Assembly (NCBI GenBank): GCA_012031975.1
Contig: JAAUSA010000001.1
Location: forward strand, 1-64,000
From: Alkalinema sp. RU_4_3
GTDB lineage: Bacteria; Cyanobacteriota; Cyanobacteriia; Leptolyngbyales; Leptolyngbyaceae
DNA: 64,000 nt
Reading direction: 5' to 3'
Below, one piece after another: positions 39,414 through 49,874 of the stretch. Position 1 is the stretch's first letter. Every line of letters begins with the position of its first letter. The position numbers were made by a program, and so were the translations under genes. Below the pieces are notes generated by a model, which worked only from the letters and a program-made list of their open reading frames with translations, was not told where the DNA came from and made no database searches.

Positions 39414-42150
39414 ATGTTCCTGAAAGCCCTATATCTGCTTAGAATTAGCATCACCAAAATGTCACCTCTAATTAATCCAGAAACATCCTGGTTCGCCATA
39501 CATAACCAAGGAAAATCACTCGGTCAAATTTCCAATATTATCCTGCGAATTCATCAAGCCAATAACTTGACTGAGACTCTCCAAATCACTGTCGATGAAG
39601 TTCGTCAATTTCTCCAGACAGATCGCGTGATAATTTACCAACTTGATAAAGAGGGTCTAGGCCAGGTTGTCACGGAATCGGTTAGTTCTGAATGGCAATC
39701 TCTGAAAAATCAGGAGATTCAAGATCCCTGTTTCCCCGACAACTGCTGGCAATATTATTCAATGGGGCATACTAAAATTATCGAAGACGTTAATGAGACA
39801 TCGGTTGAGACCTGTTATCTGAAACTACTCAAACAGTATCAAGTCAGATCAAGTATTATTTTGCCAATTCTGTACGATCGGAAAACGCTCAGTTCACTTG
39901 ATGCTTATTTTCATGGGAAAGATGCTCTACCTAAGCATCTGAACTCACTGTGGGGATTGATGATTATCCATAGCTGTGCCGATCGGCGAAGCTGGAGCAC
40001 GCTGGATATTTCATTTTTACAAAAATTGTCTACTCAAATTGGTTCAATTATCCAAAAAAATAAATTACAACGATTGTCGGAGCGACTAATTGATAGTAGT
40101 ACGGACGGTATCATTGCATTCGATCGAGATCTCAAATGTATCACCTGGAACCGTGTGATGGAAGAAATCTCAGGAATTAGCCGCAGTAAAATTCTTGACC
40201 AAATGGTATTAGAAATGTTACCTTGGCTTTATGAAATCCGGGAAGATTATTATTTGTTGCAGGCGCTACAGGGCAAATCAGTTATTTCCAGCAATAAACG
40301 ATTTCCTTTTTTTGATGCCCAGAAAGATGGTCATGGTGGAAGTTATTTTGAAGCACACTATAGCCCATTGCTTGAAGAGACAGGTGATGTGATTGGTGGA
40401 ATCTGCATTTTGAGGAATATTACAAAACAGGAAATTACTCAACAGCTCCTAGAGCAAGCAAAAAATGTCGCTGAATCAGCCAATCGTTCTAAGACTGATT
40501 TCTTGGCTAGTATCAGTCATGAAATTCGGACCCCAATGAATGCGGTTATTGGGATGGCAGGTCTGTTACTCGATACTAACCTGAGCCAAGAACAACGGAG
40601 TTATGTTGAAAGTATTCTTCAGGGGGGAGATACCTTGTTGACGTTAATTAATGATGTGCTCGATTGTGCTAAAATTGAAGCTGGTAAATTTGAATTAGAA
40701 CAGTATCCATTTTCTCTACAGACTTGTCTTCAAGAGGCCCAGGATCTTCTCAAGGTACAGGCTTTAAGCAAACAAATTAATCTCAATGTGAGATTGTCAA
40801 GTAATATTCCCAATCTAATCATTGGTGATATTACAAGGTTGCGGCAAATATTAGTTAATTTTTTGAGTAATGCAGTTAAATTTACGACCTTGGGTGATGT
40901 CAATATTCGAGTTGTAGCCACACCAATACTATCGCCATGTAGTATTAGAGCGATCGAAGCAAAATACCTCATCCAATTTTCTGTTGAAGATGCCGGAATT
41001 GGAATTGCGCCGAATCTCATTGATCGATTGTTTCAGCCTTTTTCTCAAGCTGATTCTTCGATTACCCGGCAGTATGGTGGAACAGGTTTAGGGCTGGCTA
41101 TCTGCCGTCAACTTTGTGAGCTAATGGGGGGGCAAATTTGGGTTGAAAGTCGTGGATTTGTGAGGGGGAAAGTCCACCCGAAGATTTTATACCTGACTAT
41201 ACGGACGGTGCGATATTTTACTTTACAATCATTGCAGCTAGTTATGATAGCGCCGGTCCAATCATCGCTGATAAACAACTGGTTGAGTCTGTTAGTAGCG
41301 AATATGATGAAAACTGGGCTAAGTCCTGTCCGCTAAAAATTCTACTAGTTGATGACGTGATGATGAACCAAAAAATCCTGCTCAAGATGCTAAATTATTT
41401 TGGCTATCGGGCAGATTTAGCCAGTAGCGGTAGTGAGGCGATTGAAGCAATCCAGCGACAACCTTATGATGTGATTCTGATGGATATTCAAATGCCAGAG
41501 ATGGATGGATTAACGGCAACGCAATTGATTCGTGAGGATCCACGGATTGCCAAACAACCCTGGATTGTTGCAGTAACAGCCCATGCGATGGCTGGAGTCC
41601 GTGAAGAGTATTTAAATCAGGGGATAAATGATTATCTCTCTAAGCCGATTAAAAAATCATTGCTGATCCCCGTCTTAAAGCTGGCTAGGCAGCAAAAAAT
41701 AACGAGCTTGAACAGTTTACATCTGATCAAGCTCAACTACAAAGCTGTATTCAGCCGCAGTTAAATTCTGTTATTCCTAGTCTAGATTCCCCCAGCTTCG
41801 ATCGCATTCAATTAAGTGAACTAAGAACAATGCTAGGTGATGATGCGGATGTAATGATTCAGGAGCTATTTAAAAATTATTTAGAAGACGCTCCAAAGAG
41901 AATCGACCAGATTAGGATGGCGGTTGAAAAGCAGGATGCATCAGAAATTCGTGAATTTTCCCATGCATTACGATCGACAAGCATCAGCCTAGGTCTTGCC
42001 AAGCTTAGTCAACTTTGCAAGACCTTAGAGCTGATGGGGAAAAATCATGTTTTAGAATCGGCAAGTTTGCAACTTCAGTTAATTTTAACTGAATACCAGA
42101 ACGTTGAATCAACCATTCAACGAGATTTTGCGGTTAGTTCCGCGATCTAG
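39414..42150 (+). pseudogene. Hybrid histidine kinase GAF-PAS-HisKA-HATPase-REC-HPt, two frameshifts
   Basis: Multistep phosphorelay sensor. Domains in order: phytochrome-type GAF (about 30-215), PAS (about 220-345), HisKA with SISHEIRTPMNAV (His near 368), HATPase with LVNFLSNAVKF, DAGIGIAPNLIDRLF and GTGLGLAICRQL, then a receiver (KILLVDDVMMNQK, VILMDIQMPEMDG, VTAHAM, LSKPI) and HPt (FSHALRSTSISLG). The frame is lost near 41155-41169 and again at the A6 run 41694-41699; adding one A there restores QQKNNELEQ. Corrected length is about 912 residues. Start could be ATG 39414, ATG 39459 or TTG 39378; the last would overlap the NACHT stop. The GAF has a Cys-Tyr pair before LLKQYQVRSSIILPIL, the position of the bilin cysteine in cyanobacteriochromes. 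Confidence 0.85.
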
Positions 42151-42193
42151 ATCAGTAGTTCATCAGTAGTTCCGAGTAATGTTAGGTTATTTT

Positions 42194-42712
42194 ATGTCAG
42201 TTCAGACTTCTACCACAACAGCCTCCATGGTATCGTCATCATCCACAATCGAACTTTTTGATAAGCCAACGGTTTTAATCGTTGATGATGATCCAAATCT
42301 CCGGATGCTTTTATCCTATGCACTGGAGCAAGAAGGTTATATTACGATTGAAGCCCAAGATGGTATAGAAGCGATCCAAATTGTCAAGCAGCATGGTCCT
42401 CCGACTGTAATCTTGATGGATGCAGTTATGCCTCGACTAGATGGAATTGCCTGCTGTACAAAATTGCAGAGCTTTTATCAGGAAAAATGTCCACCAATCA
42501 TATTCATTACTGCATTAGCTGACGTGAAATCGATTGATCAAGCATTTCAAGTAGGTGCCCGTGATTTTGTCACAAAGCCTATCCATTGGCCTATTTTGAG
42601 AGAAAGGCTCAAACGAATTCTTGAATTTGTCAAGTTAAAGCAAGATATAAGGCTAGCACAGGTGGAGATTCAGGATCTCCGGAGACGTCTGTCCAGTGAT
42701 GGATTAGCGTAG
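42194..42712 (+). CDS. Single-domain response regulator (receiver)
   Basis: CheY-like receiver, probably the output or shuttle of the hybrid kinase encoded just upstream. Phospho-acceptor in VILMDAVMPRLDG, acidic pair in VLIVDDDPNLRML, switch Thr in IIFITALAD and Lys in FVTKPIHW. A short Ser/Thr-rich N-tail precedes and a coiled C-terminal helix follows (KLKQDIRLAQVEIQDLRRRL); there is no DNA-binding or enzymatic domain. 172 residues from ATG 42194; ATG 42179 is an alternative. Tail-to-tail with the polysaccharide locus, overlapping its last gene by 9 bases. Confidence 0.88.
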   Translation: MSVQTSTTTASMVSSSSTIELFDKPTVLIVDDDPNLRMLLSYALEQEGYITIEAQDGIEAIQIVKQHGPPTVILMDAVMPRLDGIACCTKLQSFYQEKCPPIIFITALADVKSIDQAFQVGARDFVTKPIHWPILRERLKRILEFVKLKQDIRLAQVEIQDLRRRLSSDGLA

Positions 42713-43465
42713 GCTTGCTTCAATCAATCGGGCTGATAAAATCATCTCAGCGATCATCCGTTGGAATGCATAGAACCAGCCATGCCAACCTGATAAAATA
42801 CCCTTTCTCAGAATTAAGCAGTAGATCAGTACCGCGAAAGGAGCGATGACTTTAGCTTGACGAATCCGATCGTTAAGTCCCAGTGCTTCAGTTGGGCAGT
42901 TCATTAGTTTTTGAACTTCTAATGTTGCATAGCGATCCTGTGCCCATAGCCACCGACCAAGGGATTTACGATCGTCATGATAAATGGCTGCTTGAAGCTG
43001 TCCTGAGTTTCCTTCAGACTGCAACAGTTGTGTGTGCCCATCGTCAATATAAATTGCTTTGGATCGCCGAAATAACGCTTCTCGCGGGGGCAAGATCGCA
43101 TCCCGTAATGGCTTGCCAAAAATACAAAACTTAAAGTTAATCCAGTAACTATCTACCGCAACGCTGGGTTCGAGCTGCGCTAGCTCTGCGACCAATTCAT
43201 GGCTGACAGCATAATCAGCATCAAGGGACAACACCCATTCGGTTTTGACCTGGGCTAAGCCATAATTCCACTGCTGGGCGTGGGTGTCAAACTGACGGTG
43301 AAAGAGTCTGACCTGGGGATATTGAGCAATAATCTGAAGCGTTCCGTCATCACTGTAGCTATCAATAATCACGATCGAATCCGCCCAGGTTAAACCTTGC
43401 AAGGTGCGATCAATATTAGCAGCTTCATTATAGGTTAGAATGACGGGTGTAATTTGGTTTAGCAT
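42704..43465 (-). CDS. GT2-family glycosyltransferase (LPS core WaaE/LpsA-like)
   Basis: GT-A transferase similar to lipopolysaccharide-core beta-glucosyltransferases. N-terminal TPVILTYNEAANIDRTLQGL, IIDSYSDDGT, and LSLDADYAVS for metal binding; the end has WYAFQRMIAEMI-like helices as in that subfamily. 253 residues. Last gene of the long minus-strand polysaccharide operon; its start overlaps the previous gene by 7 bases, so it is translationally coupled. Confidence 0.87.
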   Translation of the reverse strand: MLNQITPVILTYNEAANIDRTLQGLTWADSIVIIDSYSDDGTLQIIAQYPQVRLFHRQFDTHAQQWNYGLAQVKTEWVLSLDADYAVSHELVAELAQLEPSVAVDSYWINFKFCIFGKPLRDAILPPREALFRRSKAIYIDDGHTQLLQSEGNSGQLQAAIYHDDRKSLGRWLWAQDRYATLEVQKLMNCPTEALGLNDRIRQAKVIAPFAVLIYCLILRKGILSGWHGWFYAFQRMIAEMILSARLIEASLR

Positions 43466-44712
43466 GGTTGGTCGGCGGATGGAGTAGAGGACGAAATGGA
43501 TAATTCAGCGGTGGGCTGGATGATGGTTGCATAGCGATCGATCAGTTGTCGGACCACCGATGGCCAGGTAAATTGCGATCGGACGTTTTGAATTGCCCGT
43601 TCGCCCATTGCCTGGGCTAGGGTGGGGCATTGGATAAAGTCTTGGAGCGCTTGGGCTATGGCTCTAGCGTCCTGCGGGACAACCCAGCCAACTTGTTCCG
43701 TTTTGACCCAGTCGGCCAGCGCCACTTCGGGCGTGATCAGAACAGGCAATCCTGCTCCCAATGCTTCGAGTACGACAATGCCAAAGTTTTCCGAATGGGA
43801 CGGTAAGGCAAATAGATCAGCACCTTGCAGCAGAAGTTGTTTACGATCGCCAGTGACGAAGCCGACTCGATGGGTACGGGCTTGAATTCCAGCCATGGTA
43901 ATGCAGCGATCAATTTCCGTTTCATATTCCAAGGAACCACTACCAGCGATCACCAGTTGGAAACATTGATCACCTCGCTGTTTATTCAACTGTTCCAGTG
44001 CCTGAATTAGGACCTCAAGACCTTTTTTGGGATGTAGCCGTGATAGAAATAAAATAACGGGATCACATGGAGGAAGATTCAACCAATCGCATAATTGAGT
44101 TTTTGCATCGGACATCACCGCCGGAAAGGTCAAGCCATGGGGTAGGATGAAATTCGAACTAGCCAGATTCAGAGCAGCGGCTTCTTGTTGTTCCTGAATT
44201 GAGGTAAAATGCATGCCGCTTGTTTGCTTCAACTCACGGCTAATTAATCGCAAATACAACTGTTTTTTCCTTGCGCCTTGCCGGAGTGACCAATGGGCTA
44301 GGGAACCAAGTGGGCGAATGATATAGGGAACATGAAATGTCCGTGCCAGGGTCATGGCAATGATCGATGGATAGGAAAAAACGGCGTGAATATGGATTAG
44401 ATCATATTCCTGGATATGCTGAAACAGCCAGTTGGTCAGTGAAAATGAGAAGTTAAATTCCTGAATTGAGGCAATCGGTGAAGAAAATTTGGGGAAAACA
44501 AAAACTGGAATGGTTTGATTATTTTCTGCCGTACCTACGGGATAATCAATCCACTGATGCAATGCTACATCTAACATTGTATCTCCCTGGTCATTAGTCG
44601 TAACGATCGTCGCATCAACACCCTGCTGCCGCAACGCCCAAACCATTTCTAACACGGCTTGGCTGGGACCCCTCGGAGGGCGAATCGAAGGAATGACATG
44701 TAGGATTTTCAT
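43459..44712 (-). CDS. GT4-family glycosyltransferase
   Basis: GT-B transferase of the polysaccharide operon. The N-terminus MKILHVIPSIRPPRGPSQAV includes the Gly-rich acceptor loop; donor domain RLHPKKGLEVLIQALEQL and HSENFGIVVLEALGAGLPV, with the E-x7-E motif (ENFGIVVLE). 417 residues. The preceding gene overlaps it by 4 bases. Sugar specificity not predictable. Confidence 0.9.
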   Translation of the reverse strand: MKILHVIPSIRPPRGPSQAVLEMVWALRQQGVDATIVTTNDQGDTMLDVALHQWIDYPVGTAENNQTIPVFVFPKFSSPIASIQEFNFSFSLTNWLFQHIQEYDLIHIHAVFSYPSIIAMTLARTFHVPYIIRPLGSLAHWSLRQGARKKQLYLRLISRELKQTSGMHFTSIQEQQEAAALNLASSNFILPHGLTFPAVMSDAKTQLCDWLNLPPCDPVILFLSRLHPKKGLEVLIQALEQLNKQRGDQCFQLVIAGSGSLEYETEIDRCITMAGIQARTHRVGFVTGDRKQLLLQGADLFALPSHSENFGIVVLEALGAGLPVLITPEVALADWVKTEQVGWVVPQDARAIAQALQDFIQCPTLAQAMGERAIQNVRSQFTWPSVVRQLIDRYATIIQPTAELSISSSTPSADQPC

Positions 44713-45890
44713 GGATTCACTGTCGCGATCGAACCGATCGGAGATGATTGAAGTAGATTTGCTAGTCGATCACGAAAGGCAGTTGTGCCAAAGCGCTGAA
44801 TGGTTTCACACCGCAATGCCTGTGGATCAAATAACAACTGACTGAATGATTCCGTCGATCGTCTCTGCAAGATCTCTGTCAGATGATTGGCTAATTGGAA
44901 AATATTTTTAGGATCGAGATTCACTCCTAAACGGCCTTGAGCCAAAGCATCTACTCCCCCATCTAATCCTGCGACCACAGGTTTACCACAGGCGAGGGCT
45001 TCGAGATAGACAATGCCAAATCCTTCCAAGGTGCTGGGCATGGCAAACACATCACATAGATTGTAATAGTCTACTAATTCTGCATCAGGAATGAAGCCAG
45101 CCAGGGTCACGCAATCAGTTAAATTCTGATGCCGAATCAGTTCCTCCAAACGTGGGCGATCGTCACCCTGACCTACGATTAGATAATGCACATCCGGAAT
45201 CCGCTGACGAATCAGCGGCAAAGCCTTGAGGATTTGGTCATAGCTATGAAATGACTCACCAGCCGCCAGCCGATTGACCGTTAAAATAATTGGCTGATGG
45301 GGCTGAAGCTGGTGTCGCGTTAACAGATGGGCGGGTTTATCGGCAATGTGAAATCGCTCCGGGTGAAAGGTATTTGGTAGAATTTTAACCCGATCGGGAT
45401 CAATTATGGGATTTTCTAACAGCCGATCGCGGGTATAGCTGCTCACAGCTAAGATCCGATCGGCATTAGCCAATGCTTCTAGAACCTGAGGCCGCTTAAT
45501 ATCCCAGGCTTCAAATCCATGGGCAATTGTCCAGTAGGGAATCTGCCGCAGGCGTTTGAGTTGATAGGCAGCAATGGTGAAATTAAGGTGTGTCGTGACG
45601 ACCAAATTTGGTTTTTGGATTAAGCCATAGCCTAAAACTTGAGTCGCAAATGCTTGGGTCCGCAAGCGCAAAGGCATTTGACCCATATAGTGAAAGGTCG
45701 TACGCTCATGGGAGTATTGCGGCGGTTTTTTTCTCGGGCGATCGTGCATCATAAATGCCTGACAATCAACCTGGGGATACAGATCCTGTAGTGCCTTTAA
45801 CAGAAAGCCAGAAAATACCTGAATTCCACCTTTAAAGTCAAATAAACCTGGTGACCAGAAGTGTATGCGCGGTTGGGAGGGATAAAACAT
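44709..45890 (-). CDS. GT4-family glycosyltransferase
   Basis: GT-B transferase. IHFWSPGLFDFKGGIQVFSG at the N-terminus, VNRLAAGESFHSYDQILKAL at the start of the donor domain, and STLEGFGIVYLEALACGKPV with E-x7-E. 393 residues. Overlaps the next gene by 4 bases; 50 bases separate it from the WecA-like gene upstream. Confidence 0.9.
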   Translation of the reverse strand: MFYPSQPRIHFWSPGLFDFKGGIQVFSGFLLKALQDLYPQVDCQAFMMHDRPRKKPPQYSHERTTFHYMGQMPLRLRTQAFATQVLGYGLIQKPNLVVTTHLNFTIAAYQLKRLRQIPYWTIAHGFEAWDIKRPQVLEALANADRILAVSSYTRDRLLENPIIDPDRVKILPNTFHPERFHIADKPAHLLTRHQLQPHQPIILTVNRLAAGESFHSYDQILKALPLIRQRIPDVHYLIVGQGDDRPRLEELIRHQNLTDCVTLAGFIPDAELVDYYNLCDVFAMPSTLEGFGIVYLEALACGKPVVAGLDGGVDALAQGRLGVNLDPKNIFQLANHLTEILQRRSTESFSQLLFDPQALRCETIQRFGTTAFRDRLANLLQSSPIGSIATVNP

Positions 45891-45940
45891 AGAGATCTGT
45901 TCAAGGAATAATTGGGTTTAGACTTGGGCAGAAAAATAGA

Positions 45941-47014
45941 TTACTGCTCTACAGGATTGACGACGGCATTATTAATAGGTGCTGCCGCTGTTTGTAATGC
46001 AGTCCGATTCACAAAGATCATCACTATGGCTAGGGCCATAACATTGATCCAGCTCCAGTAGCTCGCCTTATCCAGTAGATTTCCAGCCAAACCAGCCCAA
46101 GCCATTAGGGCATAAATCAGGTTCACAACCGTCTGCTTTGAGAGTTTCAGCCGGAGGAGACGATGGTGGAGATGACGCTGGTCTGGAAAGAATGGGGACT
46201 TACCATCCATCTGTCGGGAGATAATGACCAAGACCATATCAATGATAGGTACTGCCAAAATTATGTAGGGCGTCGCATTAAGATTAAATGCATCACTACT
46301 TCCAATACTAAGAATGCCCAGACCAGCCAGCATTCCCCCAATCAAGTAGGAACCACCATCACCCATATACATTTGAGCCGGCAGTGCGTTATAGCGCAGG
46401 AAGCCTAAGGTTGCTCCGGCCAAGGCCAGCGCCAGAATAACGATCGTCAGATCGCCTTGCTGCCAACCAATCAGCCCAAACATCACGGACGCAATCAAGC
46501 TAATACCAGTTGCTAAACCATCCAAACCATCCAGCCAGTTAATGGCATTGGTTACACCCGCTAACCAGAGAAAGGTAATAGGTAAGCTAAATAAGCCTAA
46601 CGCAATTGCCCCGATTCCGGGAATGGGCAGATAGTGAATCTGTAAGCCTAGTGACCAAGCAATCACGGTAACGATCGCCTGTAGTCCCAACCGTAACTTT
46701 GGCGAGATACTCCACCGATCGTCGGCTAAGCCAATGGTAAAAGAGCCAACACCCACAACTAAGACGCCAATCACGTTCAGCCAAGGTTGAGTTGCGGTTT
46801 GCCCCGTCAGCGCTAGACCTGCTAGACCCAGTGTGGCGGCAAAAACCGTACCGATCGCAATGCCAACCCCGCCAATCCGCACCATTGGTTGATGGTGTAG
46901 CTTCCGCCCATCGGGATAATCAACAATACCGAGTTGCAGCCCGAGTTGTTTAATCCTAGGTGAAATGAGCAGTACTGTGAACAGTGCACTAGCAAAGACT
47001 ACGAGAAAAATCAT
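45941..47014 (-). CDS. WecA/MraY-type polyprenyl-phosphate sugar-1-phosphate transferase
   Basis: Integral membrane enzyme that would start glycan assembly by moving a HexNAc-1-phosphate from UDP-sugar to undecaprenyl phosphate. Motifs: KLHHQPMVRIGGVGI, GLADDRWSISPKLRLGLQ (Asp pair), NAINWLDGLDGLATG, YMGDGGSYLIG and DQRHLHHRLLRL (HHR motif marking the WecA/TagO branch rather than MraY). About ten helices. ATG 47014 is chosen; an in-frame TTG at 47029 would overlap the upstream gene. Good candidate initiating enzyme for the whole locus. Confidence 0.9.
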   Translation of the reverse strand: MIFLVVFASALFTVLLISPRIKQLGLQLGIVDYPDGRKLHHQPMVRIGGVGIAIGTVFAATLGLAGLALTGQTATQPWLNVIGVLVVGVGSFTIGLADDRWSISPKLRLGLQAIVTVIAWSLGLQIHYLPIPGIGAIALGLFSLPITFLWLAGVTNAINWLDGLDGLATGISLIASVMFGLIGWQQGDLTIVILALALAGATLGFLRYNALPAQMYMGDGGSYLIGGMLAGLGILSIGSSDAFNLNATPYIILAVPIIDMVLVIISRQMDGKSPFFPDQRHLHHRLLRLKLSKQTVVNLIYALMAWAGLAGNLLDKASYWSWINVMALAIVMIFVNRTALQTAAAPINNAVVNPVEQ

Positions 47015-47021
47015 ATCAACA

Positions 47022-48283
47022 TTAGCCAAGGAAAGGGATATCTCTAGTCTCGGTTAAGTCTATTGCCGATCGCGTCTGTGCCATGCTGGCGATCCCGTAT
47101 AACTTATCATCGAGGCTGACTAACGCCTGCTTTAGTCCTGCAGTGAATTGATCATAACTATGGCGCGCAATGATCCGATGACTATTTTGGCCCCAGGTGG
47201 TGAGCACCTCAGGAGATTGGAACGCCTGTTGAAGCGCCGCTTGCAAGGCGGTAATATTACCAGCTGGAAAGATCAGGCCATTTTGATACGGTTGAATCAA
47301 ATCCTGGGCACAGCCCACATGATCACTAACAATGATCGGTTTACCCAAACACATTGCCTCATTCACTGCCAGTCCCCAGGTTTCGCCATTACCATAACTC
47401 GGTAATACGAACAAATCGCCAACCGCGTAGGTCCGGGGCATCAGACTTTGGTTTTGAAACGGAGCAAAAAAGATATTGTTGTGGTTCGTTGCCCGTGATC
47501 GCAATTCGGTTTCTAGCTGACCAGAGCCAACAAAGAGCAAGGATGTGTTGGGGATAGCCGCCCTGATGAATGATTCTAGCAGGTCGATCGGGCGTTTTTT
47601 GGGAATGAGTTTGCCCGCAAATAGCACCACTCGATGCGACGCAGGAATTCCCAATGTTTGCTTCCATTGCTGGGCAGCCATCGTCGCATTGTCAATTTGG
47701 CTAGTAAAACGTTGGTTCTCGATCGCATGGGGCGCTAAGTATAATTTATCAGCATCCACCTGGTGATAGCGGAAATACTCATAGTTTGCCTTACCCACGT
47801 ATAATATTCGATCAAAGCGTTGATATACAGCACTAATCCATTGCCTTCGAATCCAAGCCTTAATGCCTCGCTCGGCAACTAAGCGATGGGAATCACCCCG
47901 GAATAGCACCGGACAGTCTCGCCAATGCCAGAGGAATGGTAAATACTGGCATAGTTATAATTCATCAACAGCACGACATCGGGCTGATAGGCTTGAACTT
48001 GGGCGATCAGGGTTGGGTTTTGTAAGCCCCGAATGTGGTGGGTGCCGGGTTGATTACTCGTATTGGTCACCCATTCATAGTCGTACCCATCGAGCATTGG
48101 CACATCCCATTCAATTGTCTGGCCAAAGTCTCGATCGACGCTGGCCGCCACACCACTGGCGGCCACGCCAAAGTTCCATAAATAGAAGACGCGCAGTTGA
48201 ATTTCTGGGTCAGCGTTTAAAGCTTGAAACCAGGGTGCATAGTATTGGATCGGATGGGAGAGAATAATTGCTAGCTTTTTCAT
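47022..48283 (-). pseudogene. GT4-family glycosyltransferase, frameshifted
   Basis: N-terminal part starts MKKLAIILSHPIQYYAPWF (ATG 48283), C-terminal part carries FAGKLIPKKRPIDLLESFIR and GETWGLAVNEAMCLGKPI with E-x7-E. The frame changes at about 47935. Restoring one T on the coding strand yields YHFLWHWRDCPVLFRGDSHR, exactly the conserved acceptor-binding loop of this GT4 subfamily, and a single protein of about 420 residues. Loss of one base from a short homopolymer explains it. Close to a WecA-like gene; probably an early transferase. Confidence 0.85.
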
Positions 48284-48315
48284 GGATCAAGGAGTTAAGG
48301 TGGATACCGATCACA

Positions 48316-49874
48316 CTAATGATAGGGTGGATGCCTGAAATGGCCAGTTAGCATTTGTACTAATTCTGGGTTTGCTTGCAAAAATTGAATTTCCTCAGCG
48401 GTAAATGTCAATGTCGGGGATGGATCCGAGTCTAGAGGCACTGACTTCCGACGCATTTTACGAAAACGGCGCATAAACACTAACCGCATCCCAATCAAGG
48501 GCATCGACGATTGCTGCAAGGTGGCTGCATAGACTCCAGCTGTCCATTCGGTTGAAGCGAGGGCAAAGCTAATGACCAAAATCCCAAACAAAGTCCGAAA
48601 GGAAAATGTTGGTGCTCCAACGCCTTGCAGCGTCACAAAGCCATAGAATGCCCCAAGACTACCACCCACAATAAAGGCTCCCATAAAGCCAAAATTGGCA
48701 TAGGCTTCAGGTAGCAAACCCCAAGCAATCACAGTTTTAAAAGTTTGCTTATAGGTTTGACGTCTAACATGGACATTCAACATGTGGGTGCCTTCGTGAC
48801 TCCGAATCTTATTGGGAGACAAAAATCGCGGTAGCATGAGCTGCGGAATAATCGCATAGGTTGCCCCATTCATCGTGGGATAGAGGCGCGGAATCTTATC
48901 CTGGGCCATCATCAGCATATGAATCACGCTCGATCGTTCCACAAAAGATTCCTTCTTCTCCTTGGGCGGATCCCATCGCTGCGGCTTTTCAAACAGCGTC
49001 GTCCCCGCTTGTCCGGCCCATTCCGCAAACCAAGCGGGATATTCCCAGGGTTGCACATGCTTGGTCACAGGGCCTTCCCAATATTTATGCCGCATCGGGT
49101 GTTTGCCATAGTGCAGTGGTAGCAGACAAATTAAGCCAATCACGAGGGGAATGGTGGGGATTTTGCGTCCGCCAATTACATAGGCGATCGTGGACATCAA
49201 AAATAAGGTCAGTGCAGTCTTCAGGATTAATGTAGCTGCACTGGTTAAGATGATTCCTGCTAGGAAAAAGAGAAGTAATCCCGATCGAAATCGACTTAAA
49301 TACCCACCTCCACAACGATAGGATAAGACAAAGATGCCCAAGGTACTTAGACCAATGACGATGCCCCGCACCAAGGAAAATAGACTCTCCGGCACCGGAA
49401 ACCACTGGCCCAAGAAGTACATATTGAAGACGAAAGCAATCCCCAATATCCAAAAGAAAAAGGTCTCAGCGGGCTTGGACTGCAAGGCCAAAAATGAGTT
49501 TTCCACATCCCGCGCCCCTTTGACAATTTCCCACCACACGAGCGTCCCTGAACCCAGAAACGTCACGACCATGGCACTGGCGTATAAATGAGCCTCAGGC
49601 GAATATTGCAAAACATTCGGATTTTCACTCAACAGCGGCAGGCAAAATGTCCACAGATAAGTCAACGAAAAAAATGGGAAATCGGCATTCCCTTCACTTT
49701 ATTAGCGCACCAAAGGTACATCGGGAACATGCAAGCAATGCCAATTAAAATAGCCCCGATCGCCGTCTGGGGTGCCACATGGAGTAAACCTTTGCGGTTG
49801 CCTAGGAGCAAGGCCCCCATTCCAAACCAGAAGACCTTGGTCATTTGGTTTTTGGGTTGAGCGGCGGCGTTCAT
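48316..49874 (-). pseudogene. Wzy/O-antigen polymerase-like membrane protein, frameshifted
   Basis: Polytopic membrane protein, about 10-12 helices, with the long central extracytoplasmic loop typical of polysaccharide polymerases; it includes QLMLPRFLSPNKIRSHEGT and later AYANFGFMGAFIVGGSLGAF, seen in Wzy relatives. The ATG (49874) overlaps the upstream GT4 stop as ATGA. An A7 run on the plus strand (49668-49674) breaks the frame; one more base gives PISHFFSLTYLWTFCLPLL and about 519 residues. Polymerase function is inferred from topology and context, not from a unique motif. Confidence 0.7.
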
